Positions 23,484 through 33,871 of a stretch of 64,000 nucleotides of DNA are shown piece after piece. A model generated the notes under the pieces. The model had not been told where the DNA came from. It did no database searches and saw only the letters and a program-made list of their open reading frames with translations. Source of the stretch: Coix lacryma-jobi var. lacryma-jobi (taxonomy: Eukaryota > Streptophyta > Magnoliopsida > Poales > Poaceae); contig VDCT01000863.1 in the NCBI GenBank assembly GCA_009763385.1, positions 1 to 64,000 on the forward strand, read 5' to 3'. Every line of letters starts with the position of its first letter. Within the stretch, counting starts at the first letter, position 1. Both the position numbers and the translations under genes were made by a program.

Positions 23484-23497
23484 CATCAAGGGGAGAT
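23484..23497 (+). other. Copia C polypurine tract
   Basis: ATCAAGGGGAGAT directly before the LTR start TGAGAACAC. The same ATCAAGGGGAGAT precedes the 3' LTR of copia D at about 46939. It is the expected primer for plus-strand DNA synthesis. Confidence 0.75.
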
Positions 23498-23972
23498 TGA
23501 GAACACAAGGTTGATATGTGCCCTTGTGGTTCCTTTCCTGAGTGATGAGTGATCGATCAACCGGCAACATGTCTCTTGGCTGTGTTGATGTGCAGGTGCG
23601 GAGCTCGGAGACAGTGGTCGAAGGTGAGTTGAAGGTCAAGCGGGACGTGTCGTGCCGACGGACCGGGAGCAGTGAAGGGCGAACGTGGAGCTTGGACTGA
23701 CGGACCGGGAGACCTGAGGACCAGCTGTGGTAGCTGGCACGTGACGTCGACAGCAAGAAGACATGGGATGTGCGGTGCATCGGCCAAGTCGGAGGAAGGT
23801 GATGGCGTCGTGACACTTGGCGGGAAGCCGAGAAGGATGGCGAATGCACTGTGCCCGGCGTGGAGGCTGGACATGCTCCGGCATCGGTGCTGGAACTCGG
23901 GGTGTGCGAACCACATCCCGTCTACGGCGCCGGTTCGGTAGCTGAGCCTCAAAAAGCTACCATCGACGGTTT

Positions 23973-24180
23973 CCGAGTTTGGGCCTCAAAATCGGGGTGG
24001 CTGGTTTCTGAGTTTGGGACTCAAAACTCAGCAAGGACGGTTTCCAGGTTTGGGCCTCAAAACCTGGGCGCGCGGGTTTCTGAGTTTGGGCCACAAAACT
24101 CAGCCGGAGGACAGGTTTCCCGGTTTCAGCCTCAAAACCGGGGAAGGCCCAGGTTTCCTGGTTTCGGCCTCAAAACCGGG
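23973..24180 (+). repeat. Copia C LTR: array of six small hairpins
   Basis: Six units of about 24 bases at 23973, 24008, 24044, 24080, 24119 and 24157, roughly every 36-38 bases. The loop is TGGGCCTC or a near form. Stems vary but pair within each unit: CTGAGTTT with AAAACTCAG, CCAGGTTT with AAAACCTGG, CCGGTTT with AAAACCGG. A homologous array lies in the copia D LTR at 47393-47648. Confidence 0.85.
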
Positions 24181-24433
24181 GGGAAGTCCGCAAAAAGGAC
24201 GGTCGACACATGGCGGCATGGAGAGGCTGGCGCGGTGGCGCAGCTATCCGCGAGGAAGGCGCGGTGGTCGGCAGGGCGGCACGTGGCGGCATCCCGAGGC
24301 TTGCATCGAGGCGAAGCTAAGGGTGAGGAAGGCGCGTGGCCGGATCATCATCAGGCAGTTGGATCGGGATACCCCTAGGGTTGGCCGCTTCGCTCAGTTA
24401 TCCTAGGGTTAGAAGGGGATTATTGTTTAGGCC

Positions 24434-24441
24434 ATAAATAA
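24434..24441 (+). promoter_or_regulatory. Copia C 3' LTR TATA-like box
   Basis: ATAAATAA within GGCCATAAATAAGAGAGG, followed 30-50 bases on by a CT-rich stretch (CCCTCCTCTCCTTC), which is a usual layout for a plant LTR promoter. Placed mid-LTR, after the hairpin array, so the hairpins would lie in U3 and not in the RNA 5' end. Confidence 0.5.
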
Positions 24442-25034
24442 GAGAGGCACCCCTCCTCTCCTTCTATCCTTGCAGTCATTGCTCTAAGCACTCTCTCTCT
24501 CTTAGCCCCCGCTTAGGTTCTAATCATACCTAGCTGTAGAGGATCCACAGAACAATCTCAATCATGTCTCTCTTTTGGGAATCTCAGGAAGTGAGGCCGT
24601 AACCTCATGTTTGTAGCGTGTCTTCACCACACGGTTGCAATTTCCGGCTTGTGATTCGTGTTTTGGTAGTGTTCTTCGCGGATTGCTTTTGGTCTTGTTT
24701 TCCCGTCGCTTGATATCTTCGCTTGGTGCATCTTTCGCAAATCCACTTGAACCAGGTTGTTCTAGATCGTGAGGCAATTCTTTCCACCGAAGGAATCCTT
24801 CTCAAACCTCACGGTCTAGGAGATCAAACGATTTCGTTGGGATCACGTTTTTGCTCCCTTGCCCCGAAACTTCTTTGATTCACCGATTTGGAGTTAGGTA
24901 CGAGCCATGATCTCTTAGGAGTAGCCACTAACATCCTTTGACTCCTCAGATCGAATCCTAGGCCTAGTGCAATTGATTCGGAGGAGATCGGGTCGAATCA
25001 CCGAAGAACTGTGCTGGATTGGGGGCATAGGACG

Positions 25035-25295
25035 CTGACACGAGCATCGGACGCTGCTGTTCAAACCATCGGACGCTCCGGTGACACGTGTCAGTCCGCG
25101 TGCTTTTTCATTGGCATCGGACGTAGGCATCGGACGCGTCTGTTGGCCATCGGACACGCCTGAGCCTTTGCATCGGACGCTGGCTGTTCACTGTGCACAG
25201 CGTCTGATGGTGGAACAGTAAGGTTCCAGAAACCCTCTGTCTGCATCGGACGCATCCGGTGTTGAGGCATCGGACGCAGGCAGCGTCCGATGCGA
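25035..25295 (+). repeat. Copia C LTR: CATCGGACGC motif cluster
   Basis: About ten copies of CATCGGACGC or one-base variants in 260 bases, most direct and some inverted (GCGTCCGATG). Similar clusters are in the copia E LTR piece (25605-25665) and the copia D LTR (48427-48722). By position they are downstream of the TATA-like box, in R or U5. Confidence 0.75.
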
Positions 25296-25549
25296 CTGTT
25301 TTGCACGTTTTCGTCCACGGTTCATTCGTTCGTTGTCGGTTTTGATTTCCGGCTTTTGCGTTGGGTTCCTAGAGTCGTGTAGTGTCTCACTGTGCTTCTG
25401 GAAGCATCCACCCTACATTTAGGGTCGTGGACATTATTCGAGCTCTAGGCTTGCTGTTTGGGTGACTTCTGGGACAGTGGCTAGAAGTTTCTGAGAGGAA
25501 ATTTTAAAGCTCCCATTCACCCCCCCTCTGATCGCTTTCCGGTCCTTCA

Positions 25550-25915
25550 GGTTTACTGTAGCCAGCGTCGATGGCTATGCAGTAAGGTTCCAGTTTTGCT
25601 CTTTTCGCATCGGACGCGTCCGTTGGTTGGGCATCGGACGCTTCCAGCGTCCGATGCTGCTGTGACTGCGCAGTTTCGTTCGCTGTTCGTTCGTGCGATC
25701 TCGGATTTGGTTTCCGTCCTTTGCGTTGCTTCTAGAGTTGTGTTAGTATCCCGCTGTGCTTCTAGGATGCATCCACCCTACATCTAGGGTCGTGGACACT
25801 ACCAAGCTCTAGGGTTTGCTTCTGGGGTTGATTCTTGGGACAGTGGCTACTAGTTTCCGAAAGAAAATTTGAAGCTGCCATTCACCCCCCCCTCTGGTTG
25901 CTTCTCGGTCCTTCA
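25550..25915 (+). repeat. Copia E 5' LTR, last 0.37 kb
   Basis: Begins GGTTTACTGTAGCCAGCGTC, matching 48608 onward in the copia D 3' LTR, and ends CGGTCCTTCA. The missing first 1.67 kb would have been to the left of copia C. Confidence 0.85.
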
Positions 25916-25916
25916 A

Positions 25917-25929
25917 TTGGTATCGGAGC
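25917..25929 (+). other. Copia E primer-binding site
   Basis: TTGGTATCGGAGC one base after the LTR end, complementary to the 3' end of initiator-Met tRNA, identical to the copia C site. Confidence 0.85.
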
Positions 25930-25978
25930 GGGTTAAGGATCTTCCACCTTAGCCGGTTCCAGATCCACGGAAGGCGAC

Positions 25979-28152
25979 ATGGATCGCGGCGGGCAAACCG
26001 CCGTTCTTTGATGGGACGAACTATGTGTATTGGAAGATACGCATGTCGGCCTATCTCCAGAGCATGGGCTCTTCTATTTGGGAGATTTGCAACAATGCTG
26101 ATACGTTGTCCTGGCTGCTCGTGTCTCTCAGCTCCAGATCGATGAGCACGAGGCCAATAGCGGGCACATAACGCCTTGTTCTCCTGTTTGAGCATGTCTG
26201 AGTTTGATCGTGTTTCTCACCTCCCCACGGCTCGTGAGATTTGGGCGACCCTCATGCGCTTCCATGACGGAACCACTCAAGTCAAATCCCGTCTCTATGA
26301 GTCGCACAAGCGGGAGTATGAGAACTTTCGACATATGCCTGGCGAGAGCATAGAGAGTTTATTCGCTCGCTTCAGGTTATTGTCAACAAGATGAGAGCGA
26401 ACAAGGAGTTGTTTCCTTTTGACGATCATGAGAGAGTTTTGAAGCTTTTGCACACTCTTGATCGGTCGGTGTGGGACTCAAAGGTCCAGCGATCATCGAA
26501 TCGTCTAACTATGAGACCCTCACCTGCGATGAGCTCTTTAGTAAGCTCAAGTCTAGTGAGATTGACGCCATGTCGAGGGCTTCTTATGAGAATCCTTCGT
26601 GCCCGACTATGGCTTTGGGTTTCCTGGCTCTTCTAACCCCTCTTGAGGTTTTGCTCTTTCGTCTCTCTTTTCTGTCACAGAGGACCATCTTGAGTCCTTG
26701 GGGATGACGAGTTGGCAATGCTTCGCCAAAACTGTTCTCTCGCGGATCGCGGTTCCACAATAACCGCATGAACCGTCACCGCGGAGGAGGACGCTCAGGA
26801 TGCTATGATGTCGCGGGAACCCCGACACTTCATCGCCAACTGCCCCAAGAAGAACAAGCATCCAGGGAAGGGCGATCATTGGCACAAGTACGACTTCACA
26901 AGCGCAAGGAGAAGTACGTCCCCGTGAGGCACAAGCGGAGGGGCGGCTTTCGACAAGGAGTACATCAAGAAGAAGTACTTGGAGAGGCCCAGGCTGAGCA
27001 GCGTGCGTTCTTTGCCACCTCAGCGACGTCGACGGCTCGGATGACGACTCCGCTTGCTCAAGCGATGACGAGTCCGAGAAGAAGAAGAGGATCGAGGAAA
27101 GCTGAACGGACTCTGCTTCTTCGCTGATGGACGACGGCTTCTGCACCATGGCGCTTGGTGATGAGGTCGACGGCAAGCTGGAGCACTCCCCTCGGAACGA
27201 CGACGACGACGATGACACCATCCCAGGTATCTCTCACCCACGACGAGCTTTCTGCTAAGGTCGAGAAGCTTACTGTCCGCGCTTCTTAGTTGACAAGTTG
27301 CTTAGGCGTGCCGCTAGAGACGCAAGGAGTTTAGGCAGAAGTGGGGAGGACACGGTGAGAGAGCTTGAGTTTGCCAAGTCCACCGTGGTCATGTCTGGGA
27401 GGTTGAGTGCGAGATGTCACACGCACATGACCGACCTTCTCACTTTGAGAGGTAAGTATGCTGCGTTGGTAGGAGAGGTGGATGAGCTGAAGGCTAGACC
27501 TTCTCTGTTGGGTGCATGCAAAACTTGTCCTGTCTTGCAATCTGAGTTGGTAGAGAAGAATGCCAGATTGTGTCTCTTGAAGAGGCCAACTCAGGTAGCA
27601 CTTGTATGGCTAGGTGCGCTTTAATGTGAGGGTTTGGAGATGGAGATTGCAAATGTGAACATGGCAAGATGCAACCGAGGAAGAAACACATACCTTCGGA
27701 CCATCTTGGCATGGGTCTCTTGTAGTGAGCCGCATCGGGATGATAATCTCCCAATTCAAGCGAGCTGCTGGAGGTCCTGGTGTAGGTTTTGCTCAGAGTG
27801 TTGATCTTTCTACTTTTGGGAAGATTGGAGAGTCAAGTGGTCTGAATCCGAGTGAGAAGCCCAACTCCACCACTACTCCTAAACTAACCAAGCTTCCACC
27901 CAAAGAGTCTCCTAAGCCTCCACCAAGGATGGGGTGTTTGAAGAACCCTCCACGAGCACCACCCAAGAACCAGCTGTGGCACCCCAAACCAAACCCCCTC
28001 AAAAACAAGCTGACACAATGACCACCCATCCAGAGGGTTGCCACAGAAGGGCAGAGTGAACCATAACCCACAGCCATGAGTACCAACAACCCCCTTTGCG
28101 TGCGGTGAGGTACCAGTGTGACTTCTGTGGGAGAGCGTCACTTGAGCGAGTT
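25979..28152 (+). pseudogene. gag: Copia E gag (broken)
   Basis: Starts MDRGG at 25979, aligned with the copia C start, but shifts after five codons. The UBN2-type capsid is readable in pieces: FFDGTNYVYWKIRMSAYLQ, then FDRVSHLPTAREIWATLMRFHDG and YESHKREYENF (26176-26394), then ANKELFPFDDHERVLKLLHTLD (26391). A first knuckle near 26798-26850 is degenerate, with one Cys changed. The 27298-27624 and 27725-28021 frames match the middle and Pro/Lys-rich parts of copia A Gag. The second knuckle (QCDFC ... HLSEFC) is at about 28112-28153. Right after its last Cys the sequence jumps into late protease. Confidence 0.82.
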
Positions 28153-29279
28153 CTGCATTGGGTCGGTGCGAGTTAATGAGCACTTTGCGTTGCGCGATGT
28201 GCTCTTGTTTCTAACTTGCATTTTAACCTTCTTTCTGTTTCGCAACTCTTTGACGACGACTATGAGATTCGTTTTAAAACGAATCTCAGTCGTATTTTGG
28301 ATCCTCAGGGCATCTTGTGTTGTTGATTTCGCCCTTTGGAAAAGTCTTTCATGCGAATTTCTCGAAATCATTTGGCACTTTTCCCGCTGTCTTTTGGCCA
28401 GTCCTTCCTCCTCTGATCTTTGGAAGTGGCATAGGAGGCCTCGGTCATTTTAGCTTCGACTTGCTTGCAAGACTTAGCTCACTTGGCCTAATCCGAGGAT
28501 TGCCCAAGCTGTCGATGGAGAAGGATCTTGTTTGTCATTCTTGTAGACATGGAAAGATGGTTGCCGCTCCCCACCATCTAGTGACTCAGGTCATGACCAA
28601 GCGCCCTGGAGAGCTTTTGCACATGGACCTTGTTGTCCGGCTCGGGTGACTCGGTAGGGGGGAAGTGGTATGTGCTTGTTGTTGTTGATGACTTTTCAAG
28701 ATATTCGTGGGTCTTCTTTTTAGCTGAGAAGACCGAGACTTTCTCCTTTGCTCGCAATCTGATTTTGCGTCTTCAGAACGAGTTCCTTTGAACTCGATGC
28801 GAGCAATCGGAGTGATAATGGTTCCGAATTTAAAATTCGGATTTTGAGAAGTTTTTTAACTCTTTGGGTTTGGAGCACCAGTTTTCTCCCCTTACACACA
28901 CCGCCTCAAAATGGTGTTGTAGAGAGGAAGAATCGAACCCTTGTCGAGATGGCCAGGACGATGCTCGATGAGCATAGGACTCCTAGGCGTTATTGGGCCA
29001 AAGCTATGACACGCGTGCTATATTTCCAATCGCATTTTATGAGAGCGTTCTTGAAAAATACGTCTTTGAGTTGCGTTTTGGTAGACAGCCCAAGGTGAGT
29101 TATTTTAGAGTTTTCGGTTGCCATTGTTTTATATTGAAGAAGGCAACCTGGACAAATTTGAGTCTCGTTCTCTGACGGAGGATTTTTGTTATGGCACTCA
29201 CACTCGCGCATATCATGTACTTAACCTTAATACTAACCGAGTCATGGAGACATCAGATGTCACCTTCGACGAGACCATG
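28153..29279 (+). pseudogene. pol: Copia E protease remnant and integrase, cut by gypsy 2
   Basis: Protease lacks its front half: after the knuckle the text continues at VRVNEHFALRDVLL, so the Asp-Ser-Gly active site and about 0.6 kb present in copia A are deleted. The GAG-pre-integrase region is at about 28420-28560 (FSFDLLARLSSLGLIRGLPKL). The core has VVDDFSRYSWVFFLAEKTETFSFA-type residues near 28680, a GSDNGSEF-type site near 28810 and PPQNGVVERKNRTLVEMA at 28844-28960. The linker starts at 29230 and is interrupted at 29279 by the gypsy 2 LTR. Several shifts. Confidence 0.85.
29275..29279 (+). other. Gypsy 2 target site duplication, left
   Basis: CCATG, repeated exactly at 43382-43386. 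Five bases is the normal duplication length for LTR elements. Confidence 0.93.
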
Positions 29280-31720
29280 TGTGACGGAACGACCCTAATC
29301 CCATGGCCCACGTGTCCCTGTCAACCTCTGACAGCCGAACCCATGTTCCATGTGATTAAGACCTGTTCGCCACCGGGCTACATCAGTGCCCAATGTCCGC
29401 AGGATCATCTCACAATTCGGTTACAGCATTGCATACTTTTACAAATAACATCGGAATAAAGAGCGGAAGACTTAAATAACATTAGTTTTAACAACTGAGG
29501 TTTCAAATGAGTTAAGGAGTACGATTATTACAGACCATTGTTCGGGAAATTCAAAGTAGACAACGTAGCGGAAACATTAACATAACGATACATGTAACAC
29601 CCAGCCCGAGGGTGCACATTTACTCATCGGCCTCATCGGCCTCTTCCTGGACGAAGGTCACGCAACAGGGTGCGAGACACATCGGGGTCTCAGGCATACC
29701 TGCAACATGGGTAACAAACCCTTAGTACTGGGGTACTCAACAAGACTTACCCGACTAAAGAAAAAGGGAGAAGACTCAGGAATGAGAGGCTTAGGGTAGT
29801 CAAGGTAAGGCTTAAGCAAGATCAAGTATTTTGCAGAAAAGCATTTTTGTAAACCTTATTTTATTTTTGAAAGATTCAGTATTCCTCAATTCTTCATCAT
29901 TCATGATTCATTTTACATTTCAAAACATTCCTAGTTGAGAACCACTCTCCGTTGACAGTCAGTGGACCAAGTCTCCATAACCGAGGAGCAACGTTAATCC
30001 GGATAAATAATACTCAGCTGAGGATCCCTATCCACACTGCATATGTAGCACCCAAGCTTGCATATGCCAACTCGTCTACCACGATTCCTCCAATTGGGCC
30101 CGGTCCTACGCCACCCGGAAGTACAGTACACCACTCCAATTATCCGCCAGCGACAAGTACCTCGGGACTCTAACCCAAGAGTACAGGTCCTGTCACGTGG
30201 GTACATGCTACTTCCGCCATCTCTCCACTCCCAGTGCGCGGTTGTCGGTCCAATAAAGGATTCCTCGGAGCCAGAGCTTTCCGTAGTATGTGAATAGTTA
30301 CAAGTCTTGACCAGCAGGCCCCCATACGGATGGTCCCTAATTTTCCAGCCAGAACTATACCTTGGTCATATCTCACCCAAGCGTAATAGTCCTGTCAGTT
30401 TTTCAACCATGTCCCGGTCGGTGTCAACTGTTGAGTCCCGGACTACAACATGACGGCACCGTACGCTCGGACAACCTCTCCTCGCTATTAACTAGGTACG
30501 GATCAGATACCTAGCGAACAGCCGGGGAGTAAGACCAAAATCCCATAAACATTGCTTAAGTGATCACACTTTTAAAAATTGGCATTTTATTGCAAAGTCT
30601 AATTCAATAAGCATTGCTAAGCATTTTTCAAATACTTTTGAAAAGCAGGTATCGGGTGTATCAGTGGTCAAGGTGGATAGTGCATCAATTAGGATAGCAC
30701 ACAACTCCTATAAACCTAATGCAATAATTTAACTCAAAAGCATTATGGAAATCATTTTATAAAATTCAAGGAAAGGGTTAAATGCACCGGGGCTTGCCTT
30801 GAAGAGCAAAGAGAGCAGACTCGGGGTAGGTATAGGTGTTGGAGCTCGGGGTCGCCTCGGGAGTTGGTTCGTCAACAGCGGCCTCGACTCTGGTACCTTC
30901 TTCAAATATCTTCCAATAAGGATGCAATGATGAAGCTCATGAGAATGATGATATGAACTTATGGTGCAAGACAATTCCACTGAATCTAGATTACTCTTAG
31001 GCAAGGCATAATCGAAATCTAGGTTGAGCATAAAAGGTAACCATTTCTTTCTTAAGCATTATTGATGTTAGGCCTTATTATAATTATCCTAAGTATTAAT
31101 CAACATATCATCACAGACATCATAGACCAAAGGGTAGGGGTCTATGAACATCAATCAATCCAAAGATCACAATCATTAAACACTTATTACCAACCCTAAT
31201 CCATCTTTTCTATTTTTCTTATTTTATTTAAAAGGTCATTTTATGAAGTTGCTCCAAAAATTACCAAATTAATCACATAAGATCATTAAGGCATAAACAG
31301 ATGGCAAAACAAATTTCATAATTTTTGGAGGTCATTAAGATGCTCAAATAATCTAAACATTTAATTAACAAAAGGCACTATTCCTTAATTAAAATAAATG
31401 CTCAAAAATCAACTTGCTCCAAAAGACTTCACAATTTTACCAGAGGTTCAGCATGTTATAACAAGGTCTCAAAAATTTATCTCAAGATTTTGGAGTTATA
31501 GATCACTCTCCAAAAATACCAAAACCTTCATTTTTCAATTAAAAGGGGAATTTTACATTTTCAAATTCTTGCAGAAAAGTCAAGTTTCATATTTTTATAA
31601 AATACTACACAGTGCAAGGAGCATACCATAATTTTCTCAGCATTTAAGGAACAACAGATTAATTCACACAAAAAAGAGAAAACAGAACACTATTCACAAC
31701 TCTCAGAAAAGAAAAGAGCA

Positions 31721-31940
31721 CTGTGCTCCTTCTATGAAGGGCTCGGGCGAAACGGAAAGTGAGTGCTCCGTCCGAGGCCTGGCCCTGTGCTCCTTCTATG
31801 AAGGGCTCGGGCGAAACGGAAAGTGAGTGCTCCGTCCGAGGCCTGGCCCGGAGGCTCGGGCGAAGCGGACTCGGGCGAGATGGAAGGCTCGGGCGAGACG
31901 GAAGGCTCGGGCGAGACGAAGGCTCGGGCGAGACGGAAAA
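31721..31940 (-). repeat. Gypsy 2 left LTR: 63-base duplication and 18-base tandem repeats
   Basis: A 63-base unit starting CTGTGCTCCTTCTATG occurs at 31721-31783 and again from 31784. It is followed by imperfect copies of GGCTCGGGCGAGACGGAA. The other LTR (from 41640) has one copy of the long unit and more regular 18-base units, so copy number changed after insertion or differs by assembly. Confidence 0.8.
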
Positions 31941-32543
31941 GCAAGCGTCCGTCCGAGGCCTAGCTCGACGAAGCGGAGGGTGCATGATCCGCTCGAGGCT
32001 TGGGCTCGGGCGAGACGGAACGCGTGCTCGAGGCTTGGCTCGGGCGAGACGGAGTGGAAGCAGAGGCCGGAGGCCTCGGGTGCTTACCACGGATCGGAGG
32101 CAGGGCTCGAGGGTGTGGCTCGGCACGTGCTCGAGGGTGAGGCTCGAGGAAGGAGGCTCGACACGTGCTCGAGGGGCGGTGGTTCGGTGGAGCTCTTTCG
32201 GCGGCGAGCGGCGAGCGGCGCTCCGACGACCCTGCGCAACACACGAGACCGCAAGGGCCTGGTCAGAGTCGCACGGAACCAAGGAACACGACACGGGGGT
32301 CGGTGAGGGATGATCATGGCCGGAGACGGCGAATTTCACGAACCCGAGCTCGCCGGGTTTCTGCCGGAGATGGGAACGGCGAGCTTACGCCAGGCGATTG
32401 AGGGCGGTAGAGATGAAATTGAAGGGTGGGAAAGCTTCACGAGCTCAAGGCGGAGCTTCTGAGCTAGGTGGTGGAGTGGCGGAGGCACTGGACTGGCCTG
32501 GCCACGGTGGCGGAGAGGATGAGAAGCTCGGGGCTCCGGCGGG

Positions 32544-32553
32544 CTTATATAGC
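32544..32553 (-). promoter_or_regulatory. Gypsy 2 3' LTR TATA box
   Basis: GCTATATAAG on the reverse strand in a GC-rich surrounding, about 960 bases from the LTR start in element orientation, and conserved in the other LTR at 42405-42413. Transcription would begin about 30 bases further on, giving a long R/U5 of about 3.2 kb. Confidence 0.65.
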
Positions 32554-33512
32554 CGCGGCCAGAGGCCGGTAGAGAGCACGGCGAGGCGCGGATAAGATCG
32601 GCGGGAGCGTGCGCACTCGATTGCGCTAAGGCGGGGTGATGGCGTGCAGCCGGGGCCTGCGCAAGCTTGGCCGGCAATGGCCACGCGGCGGCGGCGCGCT
32701 GGGCTCGGTAGGGGACGGGAGCGGGGTCAACTGTGCGCGTGCGGATGCGAAATGATGGTGGCGACAACGGCGGCTGGTCGGGGACAGACGAGCGGCTGCC
32801 AAACGCGTGGCGCGCGCAGCGCCGGAGGCTCGGCCACGACCGGGCCCTCCCCTACGCGAGGAAGATGAACAGGGCTATGCCCTAGGGTTTGACTATTTGG
32901 CTGGTATCTGTATTTTGCAAATTACTTCCAAAATTTGAACTGTGCGACAAAAACTCAAAATACCAAAGTTGCTCAGAAAAATGAGATCTACAACTTTGTC
33001 AATATGAACATTTTCAAATTCCAAATAGTTTTTGAACTATATTCAAAAAGAAAAGTGGACACTTTTCAAATTTGATTCAAATCAAAATTACTTTGGATTT
33101 CAAACTGAGACTTGAAAATTTGTAAATACCAAAGTTGTTCCTCTCGATCAGATTCACAACTTCTCTTTTTGAACCAACTCAAAATTTTGACTTTTGAAAA
33201 AGTTATCAAAAAGGGAATAAATCCAGGATTTGGGATTTTAGGGTTTTGCAAAAGGAAAATCAAATCAAATCTGATTTTTGAACTTTGATCAATGCAGCAA
33301 ACATCAGGGCACTAAATTTGAACAGAATTAATAGAACTAGGCACAGAGGTGAAATTACCATTTTGCCCTTATAGAGAGAATTGGGCTTTTAGGGTTTTTG
33401 AAAAGGGAATCAAGGCATAGCAATTAGGCAAATCAAATGCATCACAGGAAATGATTAATGCTTAAGATGATGACATGTCAAGTTAATTACATTTAAACAC
33501 CAGGGTGTTACA

Positions 33513-33524
33513 GCCTTCCCCCCT
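33513..33524 (-). other. Gypsy 2 polypurine tract
   Basis: Reverse strand reads AGGGGGGAAGGC directly before the 3' LTR start TGTAACACC. It is the expected plus-strand primer. Confidence 0.85.
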
Positions 33525-33554
33525 AAAAGAAATCTCGCCCCGAGATTCCACGTC

Positions 33555-33869
33555 TTAAGAAGGAAAAGGCAAAACCTTACATCTACAGGGATTCGAGAAA
33601 GTCGGATAGTTCTTTGCTAAGAAGTCTTCGGATTCCCAGGTGGCTTCTTCTTCAGAGTGTTGGTTCCACTGGATCTTGTACCATCTTGTGGTGGTTCTTC
33701 GGGTAACACGATACTTGTGATCCAACACGCGAACTGGATACTCAGTGTATGACAGATCTGGTTCTAGCTCAACGCCTTCAACTTCAACCACATGTTCAGG
33801 TACTCGGAGACACTTCTTGAGTTGGGAGACATGAAACACATTATGAACTGCTGAAAGATGATCGGGCAA
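33555..33869 (-). pseudogene. pol: Gypsy 2 integrase C-terminus with chromodomain
   Basis: Last part of the polyprotein, in a frame shifted by one from the integrase body. It starts with the conserved SAVHNVFHVSQLKK motif of gypsy integrase C-termini. Residues about 42-91 form a chromodomain: YPVRVLDHKYRVTRRTTTRW, then YKIQWNQHSEEEATWESEDFL and YPTF. Chromodomains of this position guide integration or bind modified histone tails in chromoviruses. Presence of this domain puts the element in the chromovirus branch. Its own upstream ORF carries a histone H3 tail-like start, which makes the pairing of interest. Confidence 0.88.
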
Positions 33870-33871
33870 AC

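Larger units (their letters stand above)
21761..23497 (+). other. Copia C 3' non-coding tract with repeated purine runs
   Basis: 1.7 kb between RNase H and the 3' LTR, with no credible coding frame. It is colinear with 45291-46952 in copia D, including a shared segment around TAGCATGTGTAGGATGTGTTG (22050 and 45560). Purine runs AAGGGGGAGA occur at 22834 and 22853 and GAGGGGGAG at 22918, before the final tract next to the LTR. Several such runs before the LTR are a known Sirevirus trait. Confidence 0.7.
15371..25549 (+). mobile_element. Copia C: nearly whole Sirevirus-type Ty1/copia element
   Basis: Forward element with a truncated 5' LTR (15371-15757), primer site (15760), gag, protease, integrase, RT and RNase H in standard copia order to about 21760, a 1.7-kb 3' non-coding tract with hairpins and several GGGGGAGA runs, a polypurine tract (about 23488) and a full 3' LTR of 2052 bases (23498-25549). 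The long LTR, initiator-Met primer site, repeated purine tracts and hairpins before the LTR are features known for the Sirevirus lineage of plants. No envelope-like ORF is seen after RNase H. Copia C abuts, and probably inserted into, the 5' LTR of copia E/D. Confidence 0.88.
23498..25549 (+). repeat. Copia C 3' LTR (2052 bases)
   Basis: Starts TGAGAACACAAGG after the polypurine tract and ends CGGTCCTTCA, the same end as 15757, 25915 and 48990. It contains a hairpin array (23973-24180), a TATA-like box (24434) and about ten copies of a CATCGGACGC motif (25035-25295). Open frames over 23851-24378 are only the repeat array read as protein. Confidence 0.85.
29280..33512 (-). repeat. Gypsy 2 3' LTR (left copy, 4233 bases)
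   Basis: TGTGACGGAACGACC to GGTGTTACA on the forward strand, repeated at 39206-43381. It contains a GC-rich block (about 31720-32870) with tandem repeats and a TATA-like box on the reverse strand, and AT-rich parts either side. Open frames inside the GC-rich block are composition effects. Differences from the other copy are small indels, one extra 63-base unit at 31784-31846 and a local replacement near 30903-30922. Confidence 0.93.

Noticed and set aside
21761..23497. Possible envelope-like gene between RNase H and the 3' LTR of copia C
   Set aside because: Some Sireviruses have one, but no long frame or membrane-segment pattern is seen here or in the matching part of copia D.
23973..24180. 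Regular short repeats that could suggest a CRISPR array
   Set aside because: Spacers are themselves similar and short, units are hairpins with changing stems, and the setting is a plant LTR.
23851..24406. Two long overlapping forward frames (175 and 130 codons) in the copia C LTR
   Set aside because: They run through the hairpin array and GC-rich LTR; the protein is a repeat translation (FGPQN, GLKT units) and the frame is not kept in the copia D LTR.
31659..32339. Reverse frame of 226 codons in the gypsy 2 left LTR
   Set aside because: It is Arg/Pro/Ser-rich translation of GC-rich tandem repeats, with several overlapping frames on both strands. The right LTR breaks it differently.
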